NCBI GenBank assembly: GCA_041530395.1
Contig: CP136945.1
Location: forward strand, 434,001-498,000
Source: Thermosynechococcaceae cyanobacterium Okahandja
GTDB lineage: Bacteria; Cyanobacteriota; Cyanobacteriia; Thermosynechococcales; Thermosynechococcaceae
DNA length: 64,000 nucleotides
Direction of reading: 5' to 3'
The notes below the pieces were generated by a model, which saw nothing but the letters and a program-made list of their open reading frames with translations, searched no databases and was not told the DNA's origin. This document shows, piece after piece, positions 28,321 through 37,502 of this stretch; positions within the stretch are counted from its first letter, which is position 1; each line of letters begins with the position of its first letter. The translations under genes were made by a program, and so were the position numbers.

Positions 28321-29382
28321 ATGGTTCGCATTCTCGCCATTGAAACAAGTTGTGATGAAACGGCAGCCGCGGTGGTGCGCGATCGCCACATCGAGAGCAA
28401 TATCATTGCCTCTCAAGCGGAGTGCCATCAACCCTTTGGCGGCGTGGTTCCTGAAGTGGCCTCCCGTGCTCACCTGAGTAATATCAATGGGGTGATTGCC
28501 ACCGCCATGGCCGAAGCCCGGTGTGATTGGGGGGACATCGATGCCATTGCGGTCACCTGCGCCCCCGGGCTGGTGGGGTCACTCCTGATTGGGGTCACGG
28601 CGGCCAAAACCCTTGCCATGGTTCACCGCAAACCTTTGGTGGGTGTTCACCACCTAGAAGGACACCTCTACGCCTCCTATTTGGCAGAACCGAGCCTTGA
28701 GCCACCCTTTTTGTGTTTATTGGTCTCGGGTGGGCACACTAGTTTAATTGGCGTTTATGGCTGTGGCCAGTACCAATTGTTGGGCCAAACCCGCGATGAT
28801 GCCGCGGGCGAAGCCTACGACAAAGTGGCGCGGCTGCTGGGACTGGGCTACCCAGGCGGGCCGGTGTTGGATCGTTTAGCCCAACGCGGCAACCCCGATG
28901 CCTTTACCCTGCCGGAGGGCAATATCTCTCTGGCTAATGGTAAAGTTCACCCCTACGATTCGAGTTTTAGCGGCCTCAAAACAGCAGTAGCGCGGCTCGT
29001 GGCGCAACTGAAGGAGAGTCACGGGGATGACCTGCCCGTGGCCGATATTGCTGCCAGTTTTCAGAAAGCGGTTGCCCAAGCTCTCACCAAGCGGGCGATC
29101 GCGGCGGCGGTGGATCACGGCTTTAGCACCTTGGCGATTGGGGGGGGGGTGGCGGCCAACTCAGGACTGCGGCAGCACCTGACCACTGCGGCAGCGCCCC
29201 TAGGGCTGCGCCTGATTTTCCCCCCATTGCGCCTGTGTACCGATAACGCGGCCATGATTGGCTGTGCGGCGGCGGATCACGTTCGTAAGGGGGATCGCTC
29301 ACCCCTGAGTTTGGGGGCTAAGTCCCGCCTGAGTTTACTGGAACTTGGTGCCTTGTACGGCGTTGGCGCGAGCCACCATTAA
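28321..29382 (+). CDS. tsaD: tRNA N6-adenosine threonylcarbamoyltransferase TsaD
   Basis: The 353-residue protein catalyses the last step of t6A37 formation in ANN-reading tRNAs, with TsaB and TsaE. The ASKHA start [16 protein letters not shown], the metal-binding HHLEGHLYA motif, [10 protein letters not shown] and [13 protein letters not shown] are all present. GGAGG precedes the start. Its last 65 bases overlap the convergent metal permease gene, an unusually long 3' overlap. Confidence 0.97.
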   Translation: MVRILAIETSCDETAAAVVRDRHIESNIIASQAECHQPFGGVVPEVASRAHLSNINGVIATAMAEARCDWGDIDAIAVTCAPGLVGSLLIGVTAAKTLAMVHRKPLVGVHHLEGHLYASYLAEPSLEPPFLCLLVSGGHTSLIGVYGCGQYQLLGQTRDDAAGEAYDKVARLLGLGYPGGPVLDRLAQRGNPDAFTLPEGNISLANGKVHPYDSSFSGLKTAVARLVAQLKESHGDDLPVADIAASFQKAVAQALTKRAIAAAVDHGFSTLAIGGGVAANSGLRQHLTTAAAPLGLRLIFPPLRLCTDNAAMIGCAAADHVRKGDRSPLSLGAKSRLSLLELGALYGVGASHH

Positions 29383-30196
29383 CCACCACTGACACCCCAA
29401 AAATGGCCAGTTGACACAGCACAATGCTCGGCCCCGACGGCAAGTTAAAGGCGGCAGAGAGAAGAATCCCCGTCACAGCACTGCCCACACCCACGCCACT
29501 GGCCAGCAGCACATAGTGGGAAAATTGCCGACTCCAGAGCCGAGCGCTACAGGCGGGAATCACAACAAAGGCGCTAATGAGCAACACCCCCACCGTTTTA
29601 ATGGATACCGCCACCACCAATGCCAAGAGCGTAATAAACAGTAACCGCTGCCCGTCAACGGCCACCCCCCGCGCCACTGCCAACGTTTCGTTGACCGTCA
29701 TTAATAACTGCACCCGTAGGGTCAAGACCACAAAGAGAGCCACAATGCCGCAGAGCACACCGCTGAGCAGCAAATCCTGCGGCTGCACCGCCAGAATATC
29801 GCCAAAGAGCAAGTTATTCAAACCACCGCGATAGCGATCGGCAAAACTAAGGAGCACAATTGCTAAGGCCAAGGAGGCGGAATAGATAATGTTCAGCAGC
29901 GCATCCGTCCACAGGCGGGTACGCTCGAGCAGGTAGGTGACCACCAAGGCAAACAGAACCGCAAAGGGCAGCAGCACTAGGGAGGGGTTCAGTCCCAGTA
30001 CCACGCCCAAGCTAATCCCCAGTAGCGCCGAGTGCCCCAAGGCATCACTAAAAAAAGACAACTGCCGCAAAATGGTAAAGCTGCCGAGGGCACCCCCCAT
30101 TGCCCCCGTAAAGATGCCGCCCCAGAGTGCTCGCTGCATGAAGGGCAACTGAAACAGGTCAATGGCCCGCTCAACAATCGGCTGCCACGCCACCAT
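29318..30196 (-). CDS. Metal ABC transporter permease, ZnuB/MntB type
   Basis: The 292-residue protein has eight or nine hydrophobic helices and the ABC-3 family pattern: [20 protein letters not shown] near the start, [17 protein letters not shown], and [20 protein letters not shown] late. It would move Zn or Mn across the plasma membrane. Its ATPase and binding protein are not adjacent. The hydrophilic C-terminal 20 residues are encoded within the tsaD overlap and may be dispensable. Confidence 0.85.
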   Translation of the reverse strand: MVAWQPIVERAIDLFQLPFMQRALWGGIFTGAMGGALGSFTILRQLSFFSDALGHSALLGISLGVVLGLNPSLVLLPFAVLFALVVTYLLERTRLWTDALLNIIYSASLALAIVLLSFADRYRGGLNNLLFGDILAVQPQDLLLSGVLCGIVALFVVLTLRVQLLMTVNETLAVARGVAVDGQRLLFITLLALVVAVSIKTVGVLLISAFVVIPACSARLWSRQFSHYVLLASGVGVGSAVTGILLSAAFNLPSGPSIVLCQLAIFGVSVVVNGGSRQRRTRHQVPVNSGGT

Positions 30197-30207
30197 GGTG
30201 AAGGGGC

Positions 30208-30543
30208 TTAGGGGTTGGCCATACGGGGAATACCGAGGCTGTAATTGCGGACGCGACTATTGAGGTTATAGGCAATTTCGCCATTCATGAGCAGGGCGCG
30301 GACAAAGTGCTCAAGATCAGAGCCAATGCGGCGCAAATTGTACTCGGTTAAGTCTTCGCCCGCCGCGTTGGCCACCAGTTCCTGAAACTTGGCCTCCACC
30401 TTGGCAAGGGCAGCATCTGTCCATTCCAGTTCGTTATCTGGATCAAGGTTAAGGGTTAAGGTTTCCGTATCGGGATGAACCTCACCGTTAGTGACGTAAC
30501 CTGCGTAGAGGTGAATGTGACGGGTGGTGGACTTCAGTAGCAT
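30208..30543 (-). CDS. ndhM: NAD(P)H-quinone oxidoreductase subunit M
   Basis: The 111-residue protein is the oxygenic-photosynthesis-specific NdhM subunit of NDH-1, found at the membrane-arm/peripheral-arm junction. The start LLKSTTRHIHLYAGYVTNGE, the middle LNLDPDNELEW and the end YNLNSRVRNYSLGIPRM match this family over full length. It is the last gene before the hisIE stop with a 125-base upstream gap holding its promoter. Confidence 0.96.
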   Translation of the reverse strand: MLLKSTTRHIHLYAGYVTNGEVHPDTETLTLNLDPDNELEWTDAALAKVEAKFQELVANAAGEDLTEYNLRRIGSDLEHFVRALLMNGEIAYNLNSRVRNYSLGIPRMANP

Positions 30544-30668
30544 AGGGCAGAGGTTGAGTGCGGTAGCGGGGGAACTGCCCCCAGACGATTTTCACTATAC
30601 CAAGAATCCATTGACCCCTTCTTTAGAAAAATTGATAGCTTTCCCAAACAGGAGTAATGAATTGGCGA

Positions 30669-31313
30669 CTAGCGGCGACGCAGTTGTAACTGCTCATACA
30701 CTTGGTGCAGTGACACCCCATGATGGGCTAAGGCCACGAGGGTGTGATAGAACAAGTCGGCCACTTCCGCCGCGATCGCCTCAGGGTCGTCATCCTTGCA
30801 GGCCATGACCACTTCCGCCGTTTCTTCCCCTAATTTTTTCAGGATTTTGTTGTCGCCCGCCGCAAACAAGCTACAGGTGTAGGAGTCGGGTTGGGGGCGA
30901 TCGCGCCGCTGACAAATGACATCGTACAGTTGCGAGAGGGTATCGGCGGGGGGTGGCTCCACCTGATCGCCGAGGGCACCGTGACGGTGGAAACAACTGC
31001 GCCTGCCCGTATGGCAGGCAATGCCCCCCACCTGCTGCACACTTAAGAGCAGCGCATCGCTGTCGCAGTCATAGCGAATACTTTTGAGCCACTGCACATG
31101 ACCGGAGGTTTCACCCTTGGGCCAGAGTTCCTGCCGTGAACGACTCCAGAACCACGTCCGCCCCGTTTCTAGGGTTTTTTGGAGAGCTTCCCGATTCATC
31201 CAAGCCATCATCAGCACCGTGCCATCTAGATAGTCTTGGACAATGGCGGGTACTAACCCCCGCTCATCGTAGGCAATGCGATCAAGGGGGAGACTAAAGG
31301 CAGGCGCACTCAT
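30669..31313 (-). CDS. hisI: Bifunctional phosphoribosyl-AMP cyclohydrolase/phosphoribosyl-ATP pyrophosphatase
   Basis: The 214-residue HisIE fusion performs steps two and three of histidine synthesis. HisI comes first (residues about 10-110: [16 protein letters not shown], the zinc-site CDSDALLL and [12 protein letters not shown]). HisE follows (about 120-214: [19 protein letters not shown]). Both halves are complete. It starts just upstream of the SRP RNA gene in the same orientation. Confidence 0.95.
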   Translation of the reverse strand: MSAPAFSLPLDRIAYDERGLVPAIVQDYLDGTVLMMAWMNREALQKTLETGRTWFWSRSRQELWPKGETSGHVQWLKSIRYDCDSDALLLSVQQVGGIACHTGRRSCFHRHGALGDQVEPPPADTLSQLYDVICQRRDRPQPDSYTCSLFAAGDNKILKKLGEETAEVVMACKDDDPEAIAAEVADLFYHTLVALAHHGVSLHQVYEQLQLRRR

Positions 31314-31333
31314 GAACCAATCATATCTGAGCA

Positions 31334-31433
31334 GGGGGCGACCCGGAGATCACGCCTATCACAAGCATCCCGTATTGCTGCTTCCTTCCGGACCTGACAA
31401 GGTTTAGGCGTTGCGATCGCATGATTCCGAGCC
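31334..31433 (-). ncRNA. ffs: Signal recognition particle RNA, small bacterial type
   Basis: On the minus strand the conserved apical core GTCAGGTCCGGAAGGAAGCA is present in full, followed by a purine-rich return strand, and the flanks pair as a long rod (AACGCCTA with TAGGCGTG). The length of about 100 bases fits the small SRP RNA that binds Ffh. The ends are estimated from base pairing. Confidence 0.92.
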
Positions 31434-31443
31434 AATTTTTATC

Positions 31444-32352
31444 CTACCACACTCCCTCCCGTTGGCCCCTTCCCCGCTGAACCGCTGTAATGGCTTCCAC
31501 AAGGGGCGATCGCAGCGCGTCAATGTACTCCGGCCAGCCAATTAAAATCGGCTGCTGGTGAGCAAGGGTCTGCCCCTGCAAGGCATCGGCATCAAAACGC
31601 AGCGGATTCCCGGCCAAATCGGTACACACCAGCCCCGCCGCCGCCGCCAACGCCAAGGGAGCCGTCGTATCCCAGAGTTTAACCCGCTGGTTGAGGTACA
31701 GGTACAGCCCTGCCCGCCCCAAAATCACTTCAATTACCTTCAGGCCAAAGCTACCCAAAAACTGAAACTGGACTTCGGGCAGGAGGCGGTGAATGGCATC
31801 GCCGTAGGTGCGGTAGTCGCGGTAACCAATCATGACCGGACAATGGCTCTGACTCGGAGGCGGCGGACAAACGGGCAGCAGGGGCACCGGCGGGCCGCCA
31901 CTACTCATCTGTAGCAACCCCCAATCCTTGCCGCCATAGTACAGGTGATCCTGATTCGGCGCATAGATCCAACCCGCCACGGGGGTGTAGTGCTCTAGCA
32001 AGCCCACCATTAGGGAATAGCCATGACGGTGGTGAATCAGATCATCGGTGCCATCGAGCGGATCAATGAGCCAGTAGCGTGCCTTATGCTCCCGAAAGAC
32101 CGCTTGGGAGTCTGCATTTTCTTCACTAATGACCCCATCCTCGGGAAACCAAGCGCGGAATTTTTGGCTGAGGAGGCGATCTAAAAAGCGATCAATACTG
32201 GTGGCAAAGTCTTGTCGGCCTTTTTCGACCACATCAAACGGCTGCTGCGCTAGTTGGCGTGCCCGCTGTCCTGCCTGCCGCAGCAGTTGGTTAATCTGCC
32301 AAACTTGACTAGGAGTCACCGGAAGCGTTGAGGTCATTGCTGGCCTAGCCAC
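31444..32352 (-). CDS. 3'(2'),5'-bisphosphate nucleotidase/inositol monophosphatase family (CysQ-like)
   Basis: The 302-residue phosphatase has the metal-binding motifs GVISEENAD, DPLDGTDDLI and the C-terminal LWDTTAPLALA (WDxxAP-like). These define the lithium-sensitive phosphatase superfamily. CysQ-type degradation of PAP is likely, but inositol or fructose bisphosphate substrates cannot be excluded. The start may be at 32352 or the inner ATG at 32337. The downstream side abuts the SRP RNA gene. Confidence 0.82.
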   Translation of the reverse strand: MARPAMTSTLPVTPSQVWQINQLLRQAGQRARQLAQQPFDVVEKGRQDFATSIDRFLDRLLSQKFRAWFPEDGVISEENADSQAVFREHKARYWLIDPLDGTDDLIHHRHGYSLMVGLLEHYTPVAGWIYAPNQDHLYYGGKDWGLLQMSSGGPPVPLLPVCPPPPSQSHCPVMIGYRDYRTYGDAIHRLLPEVQFQFLGSFGLKVIEVILGRAGLYLYLNQRVKLWDTTAPLALAAAAGLVCTDLAGNPLRFDADALQGQTLAHQQPILIGWPEYIDALRSPLVEAITAVQRGRGQREGVW

Positions 32353-32516
32353 CTACACTCATCACAAACGGCAAAGGGGGAGACAACCATAAGTTAGGGA
32401 ATGGTTTTGACTTCCCCCCCAGTATGCCCTATCTTGCGGTGGTCAGCAGAGTTGGGCGGCGAATCTTGATAGCATAAAAGAATAACCTCTTGCCCAACAG
32501 ATGCCCACCGCTTAGC

Positions 32517-32530
32517 GACCGCAAGCGGTC
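32517..32530. promoter_or_regulatory. Inverted repeat upstream of pyruvate kinase
   Basis: GACCGC-aa-GCGGTC is a perfect 14-base inverted repeat, 46 bases before the pyk start, inside the 224-base gap between the CysQ-like gene and pyk. It could be an operator or a leader hairpin. No function is proven. Confidence 0.35.
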
Positions 32531-32576
32531 AAGCGCTCTGCAAAATACGGTAATCTGTTGAGGCTTAAATCATCAA

Positions 32577-34364
32577 GTGACTATGTCCAACCAGCCGTTG
32601 CAACGTCGCACCAAAATTGTCGCTACCATTGGCCCTGCCGTCAGTCAGCCCGATAAACTGCGCGCCCTGATTCAAGCGGGAGCCACCACCCTCCGCCTCA
32701 ACTTTTCCCACGGCACCCACGAGGATCACCAGCGTAGCATTCGCCTCATTCGCCAAATTTCCTACGAGTTGGGGCAGCCCGTGGGCATCCTTCAGGATCT
32801 CCAAGGCCCAAAAATTCGCCTCGGACGGTTTGAAAACGGCTCCATTGCCCTCAAGCGGGGCGATCGCTTCACCCTGACGAGTCGCGTCCTCATGGGGAAT
32901 CAGCACATTAGCTCGATTACCTACCCACCCCTAGCCCAAGAGGTTCCTGCGGGTGCCACGATTCTGCTGGACGATGGTCGGGTGGAAATGGTGGTCGAGG
33001 AGGTGGATAAAGCGGCGGGTGAACTCCACTGCCGGGTGGTGGTTGGCGGCCCCTTGTCCAATTCCAAGGGGGTTAACTTCCCGGGGGTTTATCTGTCGAT
33101 CAAGGCCCTGACAGAAAAAGATCGCGAGGATCTGATGTTTGGCCTGAATCAGGGGGTGGACTGGGTGGCTCTGAGTTTTGTCCGCAACCCCCAAGATGTA
33201 CTAGAAATTAAGGAACTGATTGCCAACACGGGGAAGCAGGTGCCCGTCATTGCCAAAATCGAGAAGCACGAAGCCATCGAGCAGATGGATGCGATTCTTT
33301 CCCTGTGCGATGGGGTGATGGTGGCTCGGGGTGATTTGGGGGTAGAACTGCCGGCAGAAGATGTCCCCATTTTGCAAAAACGGCTGATTGCGGCGGCCAA
33401 CCGCTTAGGCATCCCGGTGATTACCGCCACCCAAATGCTCGATAGTATGGTGAAAAGTCCGCGCCCCACCCGGGCGGAAATTTCCGATGTGGCCAATGCT
33501 ATCCTTGACGGCACCGATGCGGTCATGCTCTCCAACGAAACGGCGATGGGGGATTACCCCGTAGAAGCAGTGAAAATGATGGCCACCATTGCTGCTCGCA
33601 TCGACAACCAACCGCAATTGCGCCAAGCCAGTGCCGATCCCCTTGCCGGTCGCTCTATTCCCAACGCCATTAGCCAAGCGGTGGGGCAAATTGCCGCCCA
33701 ACTCCAAGCTAAGGCGATTATTACCCAAACCAAAAGTGGTGCAACGGCTCGGAATGTCTCGAAGTTTCGCCCCCAGATTCCTATTTTGGCGGCCACTCCC
33801 CATATTGAGGTGGCGCGGCGGCTGCAATTAGTGTGGGGGGTAGAACCGCTGTTGACGTTGGATCATCCCTCATTGCGGCAGTCCTTTCAGGCGGCCATTA
33901 ACGTTGCCCAAGAGCGGGGCTTTCTGGCGGAGGGGGATTTAGTCGTGATGACGGCGGGCACGCTCCAGGGGGTTTCCGGCTCCACCGATATGATTAAGGT
34001 GGAACTGGTGACCTCAGTGATGGGACGCGGCTGTGGCATTGGTCATGGTTCGGTGAGTGGGCCAGCGCGGGTGGTGCATGATGGCAGTCCGGTTCGCACC
34101 TTTAATAGCGGTGAAATTTTGGTTGCACCGCGTACCAGTGCCGATTTGGTGGAGGCGATTCGCAAGGCGGCAGGGATTATTACCGAGGATGATAGCCTCA
34201 CCAGCCATGCGGCAGTTCTGGGGTTGCGCTTGGGTATTCCGGTGATTGTCGGGGTTAAAAATGCCACCCACCTCATTCGCGAGGGCACCATTTTAACGAT
34301 GGATGTGGAGCGGGGGCTGGTGTATTCCGGGGCAATAGGCGCGACGCAGCGATCGCCGGAGTAG
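32577..34364 (+). CDS. pyk: Pyruvate kinase with C-terminal PEP-utilizing domain
   Basis: This 595-residue enzyme converts PEP and ADP to pyruvate and ATP. The barrel starts RRTKIVATIGPAVSQPDKL and includes VIAKIEKHEAIEQMD and the signature-type MVARGDLGVELP. After residue about 475 comes an extra PEP-synthase-like swivel domain with DSLTSHAAVLGLRLGIP, whose His is conserved; this extension is known in cyanobacterial and some Bacillus enzymes. The first codon may be the GTG at 32577 or the ATG at 32583. Confidence 0.95.
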   Translation: MTMSNQPLQRRTKIVATIGPAVSQPDKLRALIQAGATTLRLNFSHGTHEDHQRSIRLIRQISYELGQPVGILQDLQGPKIRLGRFENGSIALKRGDRFTLTSRVLMGNQHISSITYPPLAQEVPAGATILLDDGRVEMVVEEVDKAAGELHCRVVVGGPLSNSKGVNFPGVYLSIKALTEKDREDLMFGLNQGVDWVALSFVRNPQDVLEIKELIANTGKQVPVIAKIEKHEAIEQMDAILSLCDGVMVARGDLGVELPAEDVPILQKRLIAAANRLGIPVITATQMLDSMVKSPRPTRAEISDVANAILDGTDAVMLSNETAMGDYPVEAVKMMATIAARIDNQPQLRQASADPLAGRSIPNAISQAVGQIAAQLQAKAIITQTKSGATARNVSKFRPQIPILAATPHIEVARRLQLVWGVEPLLTLDHPSLRQSFQAAINVAQERGFLAEGDLVVMTAGTLQGVSGSTDMIKVELVTSVMGRGCGIGHGSVSGPARVVHDGSPVRTFNSGEILVAPRTSADLVEAIRKAAGIITEDDSLTSHAAVLGLRLGIPVIVGVKNATHLIREGTILTMDVERGLVYSGAIGATQRSPE

Positions 34365-34373
34365 GGGGCAACG

Positions 34374-35327
34374 ATGCTTTTTTTTCAGGCCAGTACCTAC
34401 CTTACAGAGCTAGTGACCCGCACCCTTCAGGCCACGTGGCAGCAGTTTCCGTGGCTGGGGCAGGAGGATATTGCCCTCACGCTACTGGTGTATCCACCGC
34501 CAATTCCGGTGAATACGGGGGGGGCGCTAACTGCCGCCGAGTTTTGGCAATATCCGGTGCCGGGTGCCAATTACCGTGGTGATGTGCCCCTGTACCCCGC
34601 CAGTGTGGTGAAGCTGTTTTATTTGGTGGCCTGCCATGAATGGTTGCACAATGGCATGCTCAAACCTGATGCCGAGCTAGAGCGTGCCATGCGGGATATG
34701 ATTGTGAACTCTAGCAATGATGCCACCGGACTCGTGGTGGATATGCTCACGGGTACGACCAGTGGCCCGTGCTTGCCGCCCGAACCCTTCCGCACATGGC
34801 AGTATCAGCGCAATATTGTCAATCGTTATTTTCAGTCCTTGGGGTGGCCGGAGTTGGCGGCCATTAACGTCAATCAAAAAACGTGGTGCGATGGTCCCTA
34901 CGGTCGTGAGCAGGAGTTTGTCGGGCGCGATCGCCAGAATCGTAATCGCTTAACTACCGATGCCACCGCCAAACTGCTCCACAGTATTGTGGGGGGGGTT
35001 GCGGTGTCTGCTGCCGCCAGTCAGGCCATGCTCGACCTGATGCGGCGCTCCTTGGATCCAGCCGTGTTAGCCACCGATCCCGAAAACCAAGTGCAAGGAT
35101 TTTTAGGGGAAGGGCTACCTCAGGGAGCCACCCTCTGGTCGAAGGCGGGGCTGACGAGCTGGGTACGCCATGATGCCGCCTATATTGAACTCCCAGGTTG
35201 TTGTCCCTATACGTTGGTGGTGTTTATCGAAAACCGAACCGCCAGCACCAACACTGAGGTATTACCCTTCATTTCCCGTCAGATTGCGGCGGGTATGCCT
35301 CCCCTAGAGGGCACCAGCGTACTGTAG
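34374..35327 (+). CDS. Serine hydrolase, class A beta-lactamase-like fold
   Basis: The 317-residue protein has an SxxK motif in YPASVVKLFYLVA, an SxN-type motif in VNSSNDATGLVVDML, and a late KAGLTSWVRHDAAYIEL that fits the third active-site element. These mark a penicillin-recognising serine hydrolase. There is no signal peptide, so a true periplasmic beta-lactamase is unlikely. Its substrate is unknown. It lies 9 bases after pyk, and its last 24 bases overlap the convergent psaK gene. Confidence 0.8.
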   Translation: MLFFQASTYLTELVTRTLQATWQQFPWLGQEDIALTLLVYPPPIPVNTGGALTAAEFWQYPVPGANYRGDVPLYPASVVKLFYLVACHEWLHNGMLKPDAELERAMRDMIVNSSNDATGLVVDMLTGTTSGPCLPPEPFRTWQYQRNIVNRYFQSLGWPELAAINVNQKTWCDGPYGREQEFVGRDRQNRNRLTTDATAKLLHSIVGGVAVSAAASQAMLDLMRRSLDPAVLATDPENQVQGFLGEGLPQGATLWSKAGLTSWVRHDAAYIELPGCCPYTLVVFIENRTASTNTEVLPFISRQIAAGMPPLEGTSVL

Positions 35328-35555
35328 GCCACTGACCACACCAGCCGCCAAGAGGTGACCAAAGCTGGTGGTGGCCAATAATTCCGGTAGCCCAAAGCCT
35401 TCAAACAAGGCGGGCAGTGAAACCGGTAAGCTAGGGCCTTTCCCCCGCGACTGAATGGCATAGCGACCAATGGCGATCGCAAACAGGTTGCACACAATGA
35501 CCACTAAGCCTACGGCAGGAGACCATGTTGTATCGGGGAGCGTAGCTAGCACCAT
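35304..35555 (-). CDS. psaK: Photosystem I reaction centre subunit PsaK
   Basis: The 83-residue subunit has two membrane helices (about residues 15-35 and 60-80) joined by the cytosolic loop IGRYAIQSRGKGPSL. The sequence LFEGFGLPELLATTSFGHLL is characteristic. PsaK sits at the edge of photosystem I and helps bind antenna and state-transition energy transfer. The start has AGGAGG upstream and a consensus TATAAT promoter element 39 bases before the ATG. Confidence 0.96.
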   Translation of the reverse strand: MVLATLPDTTWSPAVGLVVIVCNLFAIAIGRYAIQSRGKGPSLPVSLPALFEGFGLPELLATTSFGHLLAAGVVSGLQYAGAL

Positions 35556-35594
35556 CGGAACCGTTCCTCCTAAGATGGGTACAATTGCCCATGA

Positions 35595-35600
35595 ATTATA
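35595..35600 (-). promoter_or_regulatory. Minus-strand -10 element for psaK
   Basis: On the minus strand a perfect TATAAT lies 39 bases upstream of the psaK start, after GGTTCCG. No good -35 at 17 bases is visible, so an activator may be needed. Between it and the start is the near-palindrome GGGCAATTGTACCC. The promoter call rests on the consensus match and position. Confidence 0.5.
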
Positions 35601-35659
35601 CGGAACCAGCGGATCCCCCTTGGTAATTGTTCACAAAACGGTGCATCCTGTTACAAATA

Positions 35660-35707
35660 TTCAATATATTCAATTTCAATCCATTCAATGGGTTCAATCC
35701 GTTCAAT
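35660..35707 (+). repeat. TTCAAT microrepeat, mostly 9-base period, across the trpF start
   Basis: Six TTCAAT copies start at 35660, 35669, 35675, 35684, 35693 and 35702, giving spacings of 9, 6, 9, 9 and 9. The trpF ATG (35688) lies inside. A 9-base period is in phase with codons, so slippage would add or remove three residues or shift the leader without frameshift. Confidence 0.7.
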
Positions 35708-36371
35708 TAATGGTGACCCGATAGCGGTCAAAATTTGCGGCCTCACCCAAGCCGACCAAGCGGTGGCGATCGCCCGGATGGGCGTGAGTGCCCTTGGCTT
35801 TATTTGTGTACCCAACTCCCGCCGCTACATTCCCCCGTCAGCCATTGCCAGCATTTGTCAGCAGTTACCAGAGGGGGTGTTAACGGTTGGGGTTGTGGCC
35901 AACCCGACCCTTGCGGCCCTAGAGGATCTCATTCACCGCAGCCAAGTTCAGGCCATCCAACTTCACGGCGACGAGTCCCCAGCTTTTTGTGAACAGGTGC
36001 AGCAGCAATACCCCAACCTACAGGTCATCAAGGCCTTGCGCGTCAAGTCCAAAGAGACCCTAGAGGCCATCCCCGCCTACGTTCCCCATGTCAGCCGCCT
36101 GCTCCTTGATGCCTACCATCCCCAACAGTTGGGGGGTACCGGCGCTCCCTTTGACTGGAGACTGCTGCAGGATTGGCAAATTCCCTGTTCGTGGTGGCTT
36201 GCCGGTGGCATCACCCCCGAAAATTGCCGCCAAGCCGTTGCCCAGACCCGACCCCACGGCCTTGATCTGTCCAGTGGTGTGGAAATCAGTCCGGGAATTA
36301 AAGACTTGGGGCGAGTGGCCGCCCTCCTGCACGCCCTAGGGATAAATGCAGATCATCCCCTGCACTCTTAG
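35688..36371 (+). CDS. trpF: Phosphoribosylanthranilate isomerase
   Basis: The 227-residue TIM-barrel enzyme performs the third step of tryptophan synthesis. Seen are VKICGLT (catalytic Cys), IQLHGDES, LLDAYHPQQLGGTGAPFDW with the catalytic Asp, LAGGITPENC and GLDLSSGVEISPGIKD. The ATG at 35688 is within the TTCAAT repeat and gives about 13 residues before the conserved core. Its last 36 bases overlap the convergent DUF2993 gene. Confidence 0.94.
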   Translation: MGSIRSINGDPIAVKICGLTQADQAVAIARMGVSALGFICVPNSRRYIPPSAIASICQQLPEGVLTVGVVANPTLAALEDLIHRSQVQAIQLHGDESPAFCEQVQQQYPNLQVIKALRVKSKETLEAIPAYVPHVSRLLLDAYHPQQLGGTGAPFDWRLLQDWQIPCSWWLAGGITPENCRQAVAQTRPHGLDLSSGVEISPGIKDLGRVAALLHALGINADHPLHS

Positions 36372-37172
36372 GGCCTCAGCACTCAGGGACAATTCCTGCA
36401 GCGCCACCCCTGCTCCCAAATCAATGGACATCGGGGGATGAATCGTGGCTTCCCCCTGCCATTGGAGATCTGTGAGGCACAGGGTGCGTTCATCCTGCAA
36501 AGCAATCCCGGTGGTACAACACCAACACACCTGCCCTTGCTGGCCATTTTCCATGGTAAACCGCAACTCAAGATGTCCGGCACCAAGGGTTACCGCCGCC
36601 CGCACTAGGTGCCAGTTGTCGCGATCAACCCCCGCTTTCCCCAGTCCCTGCTGCTCCAGCAGCTTGAGTAACGAGCGCAACCCCGATTGCAGCAACGCCG
36701 ACCCTAACGATGCCTGCAAATCTGCTTGGGTCAGCACAAGCTCGCCGCGCACGGCCACCGGTGCCAAGAGTTTGAGGGGTTTGCCGCGCACCACTTGCCC
36801 TAGGTTGATCCGAATATGCTCCGCCTGCACGGCCACCTGCCGTAGTTGGATGCCCCGATAGCTGGCCACTCCTGCCCCAAGCCGCACCCAAGGTAAATGC
36901 CCCCGCAGCAGTTGGCGATCGCCCACATTCAAATCAATCTCTAGCCCCTCCACCGTATCCAGTTGGGAGAGCAGCCACCAGCGTAGAGCGGGCACCAGTA
37001 CCCGTGGAATCAGCCCCCGCTCAGCAACCACTGGTGGGTCGATCAGGGTTTCAGCCTCAGGGCGATCGGCAACAAGATTTGGAAGAACAGGCGACATAAC
37101 AGAGCGAGCACTCACACCACAATGGGTACTAAAAATTCCTTTACAATTTAGGCCAACACGGTGGTTTTGCAA
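36336..37172 (-). CDS. DUF2993 family lipid-binding-like protein
   Basis: The 278-residue protein has the DUF2993 pattern: after LVPALRWWLLSQLDTVEGL comes LNVGDRQLLRGHLPWVRLG and LTQADLQASLGSALLQSGL. The family is widespread in cyanobacteria and actinobacteria (LmeA-like) and is thought to bind phospholipid. No signal peptide is obvious in the first 20 residues. The true start may be an inner ATG, such as that before SPVLPNLVADRP. It overlaps trpF at the 3' end. Confidence 0.72.
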   Translation of the reverse strand: MQNHRVGLNCKGIFSTHCGVSARSVMSPVLPNLVADRPEAETLIDPPVVAERGLIPRVLVPALRWWLLSQLDTVEGLEIDLNVGDRQLLRGHLPWVRLGAGVASYRGIQLRQVAVQAEHIRINLGQVVRGKPLKLLAPVAVRGELVLTQADLQASLGSALLQSGLRSLLKLLEQQGLGKAGVDRDNWHLVRAAVTLGAGHLELRFTMENGQQGQVCWCCTTGIALQDERTLCLTDLQWQGEATIHPPMSIDLGAGVALQELSLSAEALRVQGMICIYP

Positions 37173-37502
37173 AGTGCTCTAGGCCAGATCAAAAAGTTAC
37201 CCCTAGGCCACTTTTTGCCGTGGTCACAAAAGGCGCGAACCCTTGTTAATTCAACCCTTGGGCGATCGCCCAGTTATGAATAAAACCAGTTGATAAACCA
37301 TACCAATCCCTTGGAAAGACCCGATGCCCATTGGTTATGATGACCATAGTCAGCGATTCGTGCCGATGTCATTGTGTCAGGTTGCGCCCCACCCCCCCTG
37401 AACCGGTTATCATCTGGCACTCAGGGGATGTTTGGGAGACTACTGCGGCACCTCACTCTTCACGCAGCGGATTGACGCAAACTTGACCATTCACGTCCAA
37501 CT
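37173..37502 (+). promoter_or_regulatory. 330-base region upstream of the pil operon
   Basis: No gene is seen. A hairpin at 37190-37217 (CAAAAAGT/ACTTTTTG arms) with A and T runs looks like a bidirectional weak terminator. One HIP1 site lies near 37262. TATGAT near 37336 and TATCAT near 37412 are candidate -10 elements for pilM. No ribosome-binding site of good quality precedes the pilM start. Confidence 0.4.

Noticed and set aside
35470-35724. A plus-strand frame reading IQ-rich repeats across the TTCAAT region
   Set aside because: The periodic residues come from the microrepeat, and the frame runs antisense to psaK at its start. The trpF frame explains the conserved sequence.
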